From positions 496,001 to 560,000 of the forward strand of contig NZ_JSYM01000001.1 in NCBI RefSeq assembly GCF_000812945.1: a stretch of 64,000 nucleotides of DNA, given 5' to 3'. The stretch is from Flavobacterium sp. AED (lineage in GTDB: Bacteria > Bacteroidota > Bacteroidia > Flavobacteriales > Flavobacteriaceae). The position numbers were made by a program, and so were the translations under genes. Positions 52,832 to 61,580 of the stretch are shown here, piece after piece. The first letter of the stretch is position 1. Every line of letters starts with the position of its first letter. The notes under the pieces are model-generated. The model ran no database searches. It was given only the letters and a program-made list of their open reading frames with translations, and was not told the origin of the DNA.

Positions 52832-55339
52832 ATGATTAAAGTAATAGTAGTCGGAAACGGCATGGTAGGTTACAAATTTTGTGAAAAATTCATTGCAAAA
52901 TCAGGACAAGAAGAATATCAAATCACCGTATTTGGAGAGGAACCAAGACGCGCATACGATAGAGTTCACTTGAGTGAATACTTTGCGGGTAAAAGCGCTG
53001 ACGACTTATCATTATCAACATCAAATTGGTATGAAGAAAATAATATAATCCTAAATACCTCTGAATTAATCACTGATATTAATAGAGAGCAAAAAACAAT
53101 ACATACCCATTTAGAAAAAACGCATACTTACGACTACTTAGTTTTAGCTACAGGCTCAGCTGCTTTTGTACCGCCTATTGAAGGGGTAGATAAAGAAGGA
53201 GTTTTTGTATACAGAACTATTGAGGATCTGGATGCGATTATGGCTTACGCCAAAAAAATAAAGCAAAATGGTGCTACAGAAGCTGCCGTCCTTGGTGGTG
53301 GATTATTAGGACTTGAAGCTGCTAAAGCAGTATATGATTTAGGTTTAAATCCACACGTTGTGGAATTTGCGCCTCGATTGATGCCAAGACAGCTTGACAA
53401 AGGGGCGAGTGACATGTTGCAATCAAAAATTGAGGAACTCAATATTAGCATTCACCTGAACAAATCAACACAATATATTGCTGGTGAAGATACTATAACA
53501 GGAATGATGTTTGAAGGAGAAAAACTCCTAAAAGTAGACATGTTGGTAATTTCTGCAGGGATTAAACCTCGAGATGAACTAGGAAGAGTTTCCGGACTTG
53601 AAGTAGGCGTACGAGGAGGAATTGTAGTAAACAACAAGATGCAATCTTCTGATCCTTATATCTATGCGATTGGAGAAGTAGCACTTTACAATCATATGAT
53701 TTATGGTCTTGTGGCTCCTGGATATGAAATGGCCGATGTGGCCGCTGAACAAATCCTCAAAGGGGCAAAAACGATGAGGGAAACCATCGATATGTCTACA
53801 CAATTAAAATTAATTGGTGTTGAAGTTGCGAGTTTTGGTGATCCTTTTATAGAAAATGAGGATGTGACCGCCATTGTTTACGAAAACAAATTCAGTGGAA
53901 TTTACAAAAGAATCAATGTTACCAAAGACGGAAAAACACTTTTAGGAGGAATATTGGTAGGTGATTCAAGTGATTATAATGGATTGTTCCAAATTTATAG
54001 CAACGCAATGAAATTGCCTAAAAACCCGGAAGATTTGATTTTGGGTTCAAGAGGAGGGGAAAGTTCTACTATGGGAAGTGCAATGGACTTGCCGGACACT
54101 GCCATAATTTGTTCTTGTGAAAATGTTACCAAAGGAAGTATTTGCTGCTCTATCACAGACGGCACTTGCGAAACTCTTTCTGACGTAGTAAAATTGACCA
54201 AAGCAACAACGGGTTGTGGTGGATGTAAACCAATGGTTGTAGATTTAGTAAAAGAAACCCAAAAATCATTAGGAAAAGAAGTCAAAGATGTGGTTTGTGA
54301 GCATTTTGCTTATAGCAGACAAGAACTATATGATATCGTAAAAATCAACAAATTTACCAATCACAATGAGGTGTTGGGTACTGTTGGAAAAGGAGATGGA
54401 TGCGAGGTTTGTAAACCGGTTTTATCTTCCATATTCTCTAGTATATATAATGATACTGCCAACAAACATGTCGTTGAACAGGATTCAAATGACAGATTCT
54501 TAGCTAATATTCAACGTAACGGTACTTACTCTGTTGTGCCTAGAGTTACAGGTGGGGAAATTTCAGCCGAGAAACTAATCGTATTAGGTCAAGTAGCACT
54601 AAAATACAATCTATATACCAAAATTACAGGAGGACAACGTATCGACTTATTTGGAGCCGAATTAAATGATTTGCCTGAAATTTGGAAAATACTTATCGAC
54701 AGTGGTTTTGAAAGTGGACATGCTTATGGTAAATCATTACGTACCGTAAAAAGCTGCGTAGGAAATACTTGGTGTCGTTATGGAATGGATGACAGTACCA
54801 CTTTTGCCATTGAATTAGAAAATAGATACAAAGGATTGCGTTCACCACATAAAATCAAAGGCGGCGTTTCTGGTTGTATCAGGGAATGTGCCGAAGCCAG
54901 AGGAAAAGATTTTGGAGTTATTGCCGTAGACGGAGGCTGGAATCTATACATCAGTGGTAATGGAGGAGCAAATCCAAAACACGCTGTTTTATTTGCTGAA
55001 CAAGTTGACAAAGAAACTTGTTTGAAATACTTAGATCGTTTCTTGATGTTTTATATCCGTACAGCAGGACCATTAGTTCGAACTTCTACTTGGCTAGAAA
55101 AACTGGAAGGCGGACTAGATTACTTGAAACAAGTAGTAATCGAAGATAGCTTGGGAATTGCTAATGCATTGGATGTAGAAATGCAAGGATTGGTTGATTC
55201 ATACGAATGTGAATGGACCCAAGTTATTGAAGATCCTGAATTGCAAAAACGTTTTAGACATTTCACCAATTCTGACGAGAGAGACGACACTATTGAATTT
55301 GTACCAGTAAGAGATCAAAAAATGCCGAAATCTTGGTAA
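52832..55339 (+). CDS. nirB: Assimilatory NAD(P)H nitrite reductase, large subunit
   Basis: An 835-residue NirB. Order: FAD domain (VVGNGMVGYKFCEKF), NAD(P)H domain (AVLGGGLLGLEAAKAV), BFD-like [2Fe-2S] region (IICSCENVTKGSICC, TTGCGGCKPMV, and a second GCEVCKP), sulfite/nitrite reductase ferredoxin-like half-domain, and the siroheme-[4Fe-4S] cysteines KSCVGNTWCRYG and GGVSGCIRECAEARG. Reduces nitrite to ammonium in the cytoplasm. First gene of the nirB-nirD-DUF4202-kinase string. Length and motifs are complete. Confidence 0.95.
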   Translation: MIKVIVVGNGMVGYKFCEKFIAKSGQEEYQITVFGEEPRRAYDRVHLSEYFAGKSADDLSLSTSNWYEENNIILNTSELITDINREQKTIHTHLEKTHTYDYLVLATGSAAFVPPIEGVDKEGVFVYRTIEDLDAIMAYAKKIKQNGATEAAVLGGGLLGLEAAKAVYDLGLNPHVVEFAPRLMPRQLDKGASDMLQSKIEELNISIHLNKSTQYIAGEDTITGMMFEGEKLLKVDMLVISAGIKPRDELGRVSGLEVGVRGGIVVNNKMQSSDPYIYAIGEVALYNHMIYGLVAPGYEMADVAAEQILKGAKTMRETIDMSTQLKLIGVEVASFGDPFIENEDVTAIVYENKFSGIYKRINVTKDGKTLLGGILVGDSSDYNGLFQIYSNAMKLPKNPEDLILGSRGGESSTMGSAMDLPDTAIICSCENVTKGSICCSITDGTCETLSDVVKLTKATTGCGGCKPMVVDLVKETQKSLGKEVKDVVCEHFAYSRQELYDIVKINKFTNHNEVLGTVGKGDGCEVCKPVLSSIFSSIYNDTANKHVVEQDSNDRFLANIQRNGTYSVVPRVTGGEISAEKLIVLGQVALKYNLYTKITGGQRIDLFGAELNDLPEIWKILIDSGFESGHAYGKSLRTVKSCVGNTWCRYGMDDSTTFAIELENRYKGLRSPHKIKGGVSGCIRECAEARGKDFGVIAVDGGWNLYISGNGGANPKHAVLFAEQVDKETCLKYLDRFLMFYIRTAGPLVRTSTWLEKLEGGLDYLKQVVIEDSLGIANALDVEMQGLVDSYECEWTQVIEDPELQKRFRHFTNSDERDDTIEFVPVRDQKMPKSW

Positions 55340-55404
55340 TCAGCCGATTTTAAATAAAAACAACTACTACATTATATACAACTAATTAACTGTTTTCAGC
55401 TGCT

Positions 55405-55435
55405 GATTCCTCTCTTTGAGAGGGATTAGGAGTTA
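55405..55435 (+). repeat. Hairpin of the CCTCTC/GAGAGG type between nirB and nirD
   Basis: CCTCTC-TTT-GAGAGG near 55409-55423 with flanking GATT and ATTAGG, in the 116-bp gap. It is related in appearance to the palindrome at 14822-14840. Possibly a dispersed repeat that also sets nirB:nirD mRNA ratios. Confidence 0.4.
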
Positions 55436-55455
55436 AAAATTAAAAGATTATTCAA

Positions 55456-55833
55456 ATGGAAAATATTCTAAATCAATACCAAACCGTTTCTCTAAACGAA
55501 GTAAAAATATGGTTCAAAGCAGGAAAAACAGCTGATTTTCCTAGTAATGGTGGTGGTTGTATCAAATACAAGAACAAACAGATAGCCATTATAAAATTTG
55601 ACCGAAGAAACGAATGGTACGCTTGTCAAAACTTATGTCCACATAAAATGGAAATGGTACTTTCAAGAGGAATGATTGGTTCTGCTGATGATATCCCTAA
55701 AATAGCTTGTCCTATGCACAAGAAAACATTTTCTCTTGTAGACGGGTCAAATTTGAATGGTGATGATTTAAAAATCGCAACCTATCCTGTAAAAATTGTA
55801 GAAGATGAAGTATTCGTTGGCTTTTTGGAATAA
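55456..55833 (+). CDS. nirD: Nitrite reductase small subunit (Rieske protein)
   Basis: A 125-residue NirD. The Rieske [2Fe-2S] ligands are intact here: CPH in YACQNLCPHKMEM, and CPMH in KIACPMHKKTFSL. Many enterobacterial NirD proteins have lost them, so this one may carry electrons. Works with NirB. It is followed 29 bp later by the DUF4202 gene. Confidence 0.93.
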   Translation: MENILNQYQTVSLNEVKIWFKAGKTADFPSNGGGCIKYKNKQIAIIKFDRRNEWYACQNLCPHKMEMVLSRGMIGSADDIPKIACPMHKKTFSLVDGSNLNGDDLKIATYPVKIVEDEVFVGFLE

Positions 55834-55862
55834 TTATGTATCTTTGATTTTAAACATTTCAA

Positions 55863-56450
55863 ATGACAACAACACCATTCCAGAACGCAAGTACATGGAT
55901 TGATGCAGAGAATGCTCAAGATCCAAACCACGAAACATATCAATCGATAACATATCCTAAGGAATTATTATATTCGAATCGAATGTATGAAAGACTGATG
56001 GATTTCCATCCAAGTGCTTCAGAATCAGTTCAGATTGCCTCTAAAGCACAACACATTTGCAGATGGAAAATAGCACGGGAATCCTACCCTATGGATCGTG
56101 TGGGTTATTTAAAATGGCGCGAAGATTTGAAAAAATTTCACGCCAAAACAACCGCCGTTATTTTAGAAAAAGCGGGTTACAGTGAGGAATTTATTGCTAG
56201 AGTTTCTTTTCTGATTGAAAAAAAATTACTTAAAAAAGACGAGGAAACACAACTTTTAGAAGATGTAATTTGCTTAGTCTTTCTAGAATACTACCTAGAC
56301 CCTTTTGTCCACAAACACGACAGGGAAAAAATGAAAAATATCATTCTGAAAACTTGGCTTAAAATGTCTGAAAAAGGACAGCAGGAAGCCTTAAAAATCA
56401 ACTACAGTGCTGCAAATCTTGAATTGATCAAAGAGTCTCTTGAACTGTAA
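55863..56450 (+). CDS. DUF4202 family protein
   Basis: A 195-residue soluble, mostly helical protein. DUF4202 landmarks are WIDAENAQDPNHE at the N-terminus, ASKAQHICRWKIARESYPMD with two His/Cys positions, and HAKTTAVILEKAGYSEEFIA. It is usually found next to nitrite or sulfite reduction genes, and here lies between nirD and a nitrate-type sensor kinase. The function is not established. The conserved His and Asp/Glu residues could suggest an HD-like metal site, but that is a guess. Confidence 0.82.
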   Translation: MTTTPFQNASTWIDAENAQDPNHETYQSITYPKELLYSNRMYERLMDFHPSASESVQIASKAQHICRWKIARESYPMDRVGYLKWREDLKKFHAKTTAVILEKAGYSEEFIARVSFLIEKKLLKKDEETQLLEDVICLVFLEYYLDPFVHKHDREKMKNIILKTWLKMSEKGQQEALKINYSAANLELIKESLEL

Positions 56451-56462
56451 TTTGATTTCGTT

Positions 56463-58271
56463 ATGAAAAGCAAAGCCAAAGAGTCTGCCGATAAAAGTAC
56501 TTTCAAAAAATTAAGGCGATTGTATATTTTCGCTCTTTTGACCATTGCTATCACGGTAGTATTGAGTCAACTTCTTATTCAATATAATCTTAAAAGACAG
56601 TTGAGTGATTCCCGAATAATAAATATTTCGGGAAAACAAAGAATGTTGAGCCAGAAATTGACCAAAGAAGTTTTAATTTTAAATTTCGTAACCGATACTG
56701 CCAAAAGCAAACAAGAAATCATTCGTATTAATGAAACACTTTCGCTTTGGAAAAGTACACATTATAATTTAGAAAAAGGAAATGACAGCCTTGGTTTCCC
56801 TAGAGAAAAAAGTCCGAATCTCTTAGCGTTATTTACCTCCATAAAACCTCATTTTGATAGTATTGTCAGTGCCACCACACAATTTTTAGGAAACAATAAG
56901 GAGCACAAAAACAAAAAAGAAAATCAAAAATTAGTGCAGACTATCCTTGAGAATGAAGGTGTTTTTCTTTTGAAAATGAACCAAATTGTAAGTGAGTACG
57001 ATCAGGAAGCACTGGATAAAGTAACGCTGCAACGCAAAACAGAATATGTGATATTTGGTTTTACTTTATTGATTTTATTGTTAGAATTAATTTTCATTTT
57101 TAAACCTACAAACCAAAAAGTAGAAAAACTAATTTCTAAGCTATTGCTATCTGAAAAGAAGGCTTTAAAATTAGCTTATAACACGGAGATAATTAGCGAA
57201 ATAAAGGAAAACTCCGTTAAAGAATTAAAATCACTCAATTATGCAATGGAAAACACATTGCTCTATTGCCGTGTTGCACCAGATGGTTCACTAATACATA
57301 TTGGCGAAAAATTCTCTAAATTACTTCAGTATAATCCCTTCGTTTCTGACAAAACATTCTCGCAAGTATTAACACCAATAGAAAAGGAACAACTCACAAT
57401 AAGTAGGATTGTTTCGGAAAAACAGCGCAGTGGCTGGCAAGGAGAACTCAATATAACCAATAGAAAAGGAGAATCCCTTTGGCTGGATATATCAATGGTT
57501 CCGGTAACCATAAAAAAAGAGGAATCTGAATTGTTGATTATCTGTTTTGATATTACCGAACGTAAAAAAGCAGAACAGGAAGTCGAACGATTGAATACCG
57601 AAAACGTAACCGATAAAATCAATCAGCAGAAGATTATTTCAAGTAAAATTGTCGAAAATCAGGAAAACGAGCAAAACAGGATTGCCAGAGAAATTCACGA
57701 TGGAATTGGGCAAATGCTTACCGGTTTAAAATTCAGTTTAGAAAGCATCAATCTGGATGACAAAGAAAAAGCGGCCCAAAAAATAGAATACCTAAAAAAA
57801 TTATCGCTTGATATTATAAAAGGGGTACGTACGGCTACATTCAACCTGATGCCACCAGAATTGAGCGATCATGGAATTGTCTCCTCTATTGCAAAACTGA
57901 CTCAGGAGTTATCAAAATTGACAGGGAAAAACATCCTTTTTTATAATAAAACCCATTTTGATCAACGCCTGGATTCCTTAATTGAAATCAACATTTACAG
58001 ACTGACACAGGAAGCGATTAATAATGCTTTAAAATACGCAGATTCAACACATATTATTGTTCAATTATCTCACAGTCATAATCTCCTGAGTATTACGATA
58101 GACGATAACGGAAAAGGCTTTGATATTAATGCAGCCGAGAAAAAGAGAAATAGCGAATCCGGAATGGGATTGCTTTTCATGAAAGAAAGGATTCAATATA
58201 TTAATGGTCGGGTTTTCATCAACTCAATTCCAAATGAAGGAACCCGAATTACTTTCAATATTCCTATATAA
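56463..58271 (+). CDS. Sensor histidine kinase with PilJ-type (nitrate/nitrite) sensor and PAS domain
   Basis: A 602-residue kinase. Two membrane helices (about 20-40 and 195-215) frame a periplasmic helical domain with IINISGKQRMLSQKLTKE, the P-box pattern of PilJ/NarX-like nitrate sensors. Next come a coiled coil, a PAS domain with PAC (GESLWLDISMVPVTIKKEES), a HisKA_3 dimerisation helix with the phospho-His (REIHDGIGQMLTGLKFSLE) and a HATPase domain (ITIDDNGKGFD, GMGLLFMKERI). It starts 12 bp after DUF4202 and is followed by its probable partner regulator. Confidence 0.9.
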   Translation: MKSKAKESADKSTFKKLRRLYIFALLTIAITVVLSQLLIQYNLKRQLSDSRIINISGKQRMLSQKLTKEVLILNFVTDTAKSKQEIIRINETLSLWKSTHYNLEKGNDSLGFPREKSPNLLALFTSIKPHFDSIVSATTQFLGNNKEHKNKKENQKLVQTILENEGVFLLKMNQIVSEYDQEALDKVTLQRKTEYVIFGFTLLILLLELIFIFKPTNQKVEKLISKLLLSEKKALKLAYNTEIISEIKENSVKELKSLNYAMENTLLYCRVAPDGSLIHIGEKFSKLLQYNPFVSDKTFSQVLTPIEKEQLTISRIVSEKQRSGWQGELNITNRKGESLWLDISMVPVTIKKEESELLIICFDITERKKAEQEVERLNTENVTDKINQQKIISSKIVENQENEQNRIAREIHDGIGQMLTGLKFSLESINLDDKEKAAQKIEYLKKLSLDIIKGVRTATFNLMPPELSDHGIVSSIAKLTQELSKLTGKNILFYNKTHFDQRLDSLIEINIYRLTQEAINNALKYADSTHIIVQLSHSHNLLSITIDDNGKGFDINAAEKKRNSESGMGLLFMKERIQYINGRVFINSIPNEGTRITFNIPI

Positions 58272-58330
58272 TCCTCTAAAGTTTACAAAATTTACTCTTT
58301 TTTCAATCCAAATAAAATAATTTCATTAGA

Positions 58331-58370
58331 ATACGTATCTTAGCCTTAATTTTTAGGTTAATATACGTAA
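58331..58370 (+). promoter_or_regulatory. Two TACGTA sites upstream of the response regulator
   Basis: ATACGTAT at 58331-58338 and ATACGTAA at 58363-58370 lie in the 126-bp gap between kinase and regulator. Two more TACGTA words occur after the regulator gene (59095-59124). TACGTA is close to the TACYYMT heptamer used by NarL proteins, so autoregulation is possible. Confidence 0.4.
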
Positions 58371-58397
58371 TAATCAGATTTCAAAATTAAGTAAGCT

Positions 58398-59057
58398 ATG
58401 AGTAATACTATTCGAGTTGTTCTAACAGATGATCATGTATTTGTAAGAGATGGTATCAAATCATTATTAGAAAACGAAGTCAATATAGAAGTTGTAGGCG
58501 AAGCTACAGACGGCTTAGAAGCCTTAAAAATAATAGAAAAAGTAAAACCTGACCTACTGATTTTAGACATTCGTATGCCTAATTTAACCGGTATTGAAGT
58601 AGTTGAAAAATTGAGAGCTCAAAACAATATGGTTAAAATTGTTATGCTTTCTATGCACGAATCAGAAGAATACGTATTAAAATCAATCAAAGCCGGAGCT
58701 GACGGATACTTACTAAAAGGTTCCAGCAAAGAAGAATTCCTTAAGGCAGTTCACACTGTTGCTAATGGTGGAAAATATTTTAGCGGTGACATTTCTTCCA
58801 TATTAATTGGCCAGCTTAGTAATCCATCAGGTATAATAGAAGCAAAACAAACATTAGATGAAGAACAGTTAATAACCAAAAGGGAAAAAGAAATTCTTAA
58901 ACTTTTATTGTCCGGAAAAGGCAATAAAGAAATAGCTGAAGCTTTGGATATCAGTAAACGTACAGCTGAAGTACACCGTTTTAATTTGATGAAAAAATTG
59001 AAAGTAAAAAATCTTATGGAACTTTCTAATAAAGCAACTGAATATTCTTTACTCTAA
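58398..59057 (+). CDS. NarL/FixJ-type response regulator
   Basis: A 219-residue regulator. The receiver domain has the acidic pair in LTDDHVFVRDG, the phospho-Asp in LLILDIRMPNLTGIEV and Lys in GYLLKGSSKEEF. The C-terminal LuxR-type HTH is ITKREKEILKLLLSGKGNKE followed by IAEALDISKRTAEVHRFNLM. Expected to be phosphorylated by the adjacent PilJ-type kinase and to control nirB and narK in response to nitrate or nitrite. Partnership is inferred from adjacency. Confidence 0.92.
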   Translation: MSNTIRVVLTDDHVFVRDGIKSLLENEVNIEVVGEATDGLEALKIIEKVKPDLLILDIRMPNLTGIEVVEKLRAQNNMVKIVMLSMHESEEYVLKSIKAGADGYLLKGSSKEEFLKAVHTVANGGKYFSGDISSILIGQLSNPSGIIEAKQTLDEEQLITKREKEILKLLLSGKGNKEIAEALDISKRTAEVHRFNLMKKLKVKNLMELSNKATEYSLL

Positions 59058-59094
59058 TCCTTTTAAAGGTCACTTTTTGTTTGCACTAATAAAA

Positions 59095-59167
59095 ATACGT
59101 ACACAACAATATTAAAATACGTATAAATACTTAATTATTTTTAAAAACCTGCGTTTTAGCAGGTTTT
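59095..59167 (+). promoter_or_regulatory. TACGTA sites and terminator hairpin between regulator and narK
   Basis: ATACGTAC at 59095, the palindrome ATACGTAT at 59117-59124 and TACTTA at 59128. They are followed by a terminator-like stem AAAACCTGC / GCAGGTTTT (59144-59152, 59159-59167) that probably ends the regulator transcript. Confidence 0.5.
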
Positions 59168-59177
59168 ACATAAGCCA

Positions 59178-59211
59178 TAATACTTAATTTTGACAAAAAA
59201 TATAAGTATTA
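59178..59211 (+). promoter_or_regulatory. narK promoter
   Basis: TAATACTTA (59178-59186) overlaps an exact -7 box TAATTTTG (59185-59192). Its perfect complement TAAGTATTA lies at 59203-59211, ending on the A of the start codon. The leader would be only about 12 bases. Same arrangement as at nirB. Confidence 0.6.
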
Positions 59212-60692
59212 TGAAAAATTCAAACTCATTATCCCAATCGCATAAAATTTTGTTTTTAAATACACTTGCATTTACTATATGTTTTGCTTGTTGGACTTTA
59301 AATGGCGTTTTAGTTACCTTCTTAGTAGACAATGGCATTTTTAAATGGAGCGTTGTCCAAGTGGGCTGGCTTCTTGGAATTCCAATTCTAACAGGTTCTA
59401 TTATGCGTTTACCAATAGGTATTTTGACTGATAAATTTGGTGGAAAATATGTCTTCTCCATATTATTACTTCTCTGCTCTATTCCCTTATTCTTACTTCC
59501 ATTAGCTGATAGTTTTTTCATGTTTGCCCTTCTAAGCTTTTTGTTTGGTATGGTAGGAACCAGTTTTGCCGTTGGTATTGGATTTACTTCTATTTGGTAT
59601 CCAAAAGAATGGCAAGGTAGAGCATTGGGTATTTTTGGAATGGGAAATGCGGGAGCAGCTATCACTACATTCCTTGCCCCTTCATTATTGAATCATTTTT
59701 CAGTAGAAGACCCTCAAAATGGTTGGAAATTATTGCCAATTATTTATGGAGCAGCTTTAGTAATTATTGGTGTCGTTTTCTTAATTTTTGCAAAAAATAA
59801 AAAAATAGAGAACCAAACAAAAACTGTAAATGAAATGCTTCAATCTTTAAAAAGCGCCCGAGTTTGGAGATTTGGAGCTTATTATTTCTTAGTTTTTGGA
59901 TGCTTTGTTGCCTATTCACAATGGTTGTTACCAAACTTTATGAACGTGTATCAAACCAGTTTAGTTATGGGTGGTTTGTTTGCCACGATGTTTAGTTTAC
60001 CTTCTGGTGTGATTCGTGCTTTTGGAGGTTACTTATCAGATAAATATGGTGCCCGAAAAGTGATGTATTGGGTATTATCGTCTTCAGTAGTATTGAGTGC
60101 TTTATTGATGGTTCCAAAAATGGATATCACAACTTCAGGACCAGGTGTTATGGCTGGCAAAAAAGGAACTATAACCGCTGTTACTGAAACGAATGTAAAA
60201 GTAGGAGACAAAGACTTTCCAATTAATAAAAAGATAGAAAAACCACTTGAAAGTTCTATTTTCCCAACCAAAAACTCATGGCAAGAAGTCGTTGTGACGC
60301 AAAACCAAGATGTTAAGAAAAAAGAATTATTAGCCAAAGGAATTACTGCAATCCATTTTGATGCGAATATGTGGGTGTACTTAGTTTTAGTAATCCTGAT
60401 TGGTATTTCTTGGGGAATTGGAAAAGCAGCCGTTTACAAACACATTCCTGAATATTTCCCGACTGAAGTAGGTGTTGTAGGTGGAATGGTAGGAATGATA
60501 GGTGGTCTTGGTGGTTTCTTTGGACCAATTATCTTCGGGTATTTATTGACTGCAACCGGTATTTGGTCTAGTTCTTGGATATTTGTACTCCTATTTTCAG
60601 CAATATGCTTGGTTTGGATGCATTATACAGTAACCAAAATCATGAACGAAAAACAACCTACGTTATCCAGAGAAATGGAACGTAAAAAATAA
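59211..60692 (+). CDS. narK: Nitrate/nitrite MFS transporter
   Basis: A 493-residue NNP-family transporter. ATG at 59211 was chosen because the upstream extension lies within the promoter. First helices: LNTLAFTICFACWTLNGVLV. Nitrate signature-like glycine motifs: FGMVGTSFAVGIGFTSIWYP, GIFGMGNAGAAITTF and GGMVGMIGGLGGFFGPIIFG. Between two mid-protein helices there is an extra soluble segment of about 75 residues (after LLMVPKMDI up to DANMWVY), longer than in E. coli NarK. Imports nitrate and may exchange nitrite. Confidence 0.92.
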   Translation: MKNSNSLSQSHKILFLNTLAFTICFACWTLNGVLVTFLVDNGIFKWSVVQVGWLLGIPILTGSIMRLPIGILTDKFGGKYVFSILLLLCSIPLFLLPLADSFFMFALLSFLFGMVGTSFAVGIGFTSIWYPKEWQGRALGIFGMGNAGAAITTFLAPSLLNHFSVEDPQNGWKLLPIIYGAALVIIGVVFLIFAKNKKIENQTKTVNEMLQSLKSARVWRFGAYYFLVFGCFVAYSQWLLPNFMNVYQTSLVMGGLFATMFSLPSGVIRAFGGYLSDKYGARKVMYWVLSSSVVLSALLMVPKMDITTSGPGVMAGKKGTITAVTETNVKVGDKDFPINKKIEKPLESSIFPTKNSWQEVVVTQNQDVKKKELLAKGITAIHFDANMWVYLVLVILIGISWGIGKAAVYKHIPEYFPTEVGVVGGMVGMIGGLGGFFGPIIFGYLLTATGIWSSSWIFVLLFSAICLVWMHYTVTKIMNEKQPTLSREMERKK

Positions 60693-60774
60693 AAATATAC
60701 TTTTTTGAATGGGTTATTTGGATTAAAAAAATTGTTAATAAACACAATAATCAAAACATTTAAAAAAGAGTAGC

Positions 60775-60805
60775 AAAACTTTCAATTCCTCTAGAAAGTT
60801 TTTAC
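60775..60805 (+). terminator. Intrinsic terminator of narK
   Basis: 9-bp stem AAAACTTTC / GAAAGTTTT with a 10-base loop, followed by T residues. About 80 bp after the stop codon. Confidence 0.65.
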
Positions 60806-60916
60806 TTCATACACGGACGTAACACTTTCTATTACGGTTTTACGCCTTGTGTAGAAGCTACAAAAATTAACCGCAAATTCCCAGCTTTAAAATCTGTGAA
60901 TTTGCGGTTTTTGTTT
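60805..60916 (+). ncRNA. Candidate structured small RNA with its own terminator
   Basis: Bases 60805-60857 can form a bulged stem of about 16 pairs: CTTC-A-TACAC-GG-A-CGTAA against TTACG-CC-TT-GTGTA-GAAG. Eleven bases later comes a perfect 12-bp terminator stem AACCGCAAATTC / GAATTTGCGGTT (60869-60880, 60898-60909) with a T-rich tail. The block lies between the narK terminator and the ridA promoter and contains no ORF. No clear promoter is seen, so it could instead be a narK 3' UTR fragment. Confidence 0.35.
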
Positions 60917-60954
60917 TTAATAGTATTAAAGAAATAATGAAATTAATTTAAGTG

Positions 60955-60962
60955 TATATTTG
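60955..60962 (+). promoter_or_regulatory. -7 box of ridA
   Basis: Exact TATATTTG, giving a leader of about 95 bases before the ridA ATG. TTG at 60912-60914 is too far for a standard -33 element. Confidence 0.4.
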
Positions 60963-61063
60963 AGTTTGATAATAAATGCTTGTGACTTATAAGTTGCGTG
61001 TATTTGTTAGTTGTGCGACAAGTTGCCTATGAAACCTTTAACATCAGAAACTAATACAACAGA

Positions 61064-61465
61064 ATGAATTCTAAAAAATATATTATAAAAGGAGATGGAT
61101 TGCCAAATTGGACAAATCCAATAAGTCACGGAGTCGTTGCAAATAATATGTGTTTTGTTAGCGGACAACTATCGGTAAACGCAGAAGGACAGTATGTCTG
61201 CGGAACTGCATTAAAAGAAGCAGAAACTGCATTTGCAAATTTTTTTGCTGTACTACAAAATGCTGGATTTGAGAAAGAAGACACTGTATTTATTGATATT
61301 GCGTTTAGTGATTTAGAAAATTTAACTGAAATAAATCAATTGTTCATTAGTTTGTTTCCAGAGAATAGGCGTCCGGCAAGAACTGTTTATGAAGTTCAAA
61401 AATTACCATTTGGAGGGAAAATAAAGATTGCAGGAACTGCAGTCAAAGATGTAAAAACAAAATAA
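61064..61465 (+). CDS. RidA/YjgF-family protein
   Basis: A 133-residue protein with the Rid fold: NPISHGVVANNMCFVSGQLS, AFANFFAVLQNAGFEKEDTV, FPENRRPARTVYEVQKLPFG. The Arg in NRRPARTVYE corresponds to the active-site Arg of enamine/imine deaminases. In RidA it speeds hydrolysis of reactive 2-aminoacrylate. It may belong to another Rid subgroup, so no gene symbol is given. Monocistronic, convergent with the chlorite dismutase gene. Confidence 0.87.
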   Translation: MNSKKYIIKGDGLPNWTNPISHGVVANNMCFVSGQLSVNAEGQYVCGTALKEAETAFANFFAVLQNAGFEKEDTVFIDIAFSDLENLTEINQLFISLFPENRRPARTVYEVQKLPFGGKIKIAGTAVKDVKTK

Positions 61466-61580
61466 TGAAAGGTTATGGATGAACAATTATTTTCCCAGCC
61501 TCCACAAAGTCTTGGCCTTTGCGGAGCGATAGAGCGATTACATTCGCAAATAATTTATCTCTTAACACAATGATTATCGG

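Noticed and set aside
59156..59665. 169-codon minus-strand frame overlapping the narK start
   Set aside because: Antisense to the NarK N-terminal helices; Pro/Lys-rich shadow without family match.
61466..61580. Possible terminator or repeat CTCCACAAAG / CTTTGCGGAG between ridA and the chlorite dismutase gene
   Set aside because: 9 of 10 pairs but no T-run on either strand; too weak to call, though it may be a small dispersed repeat.
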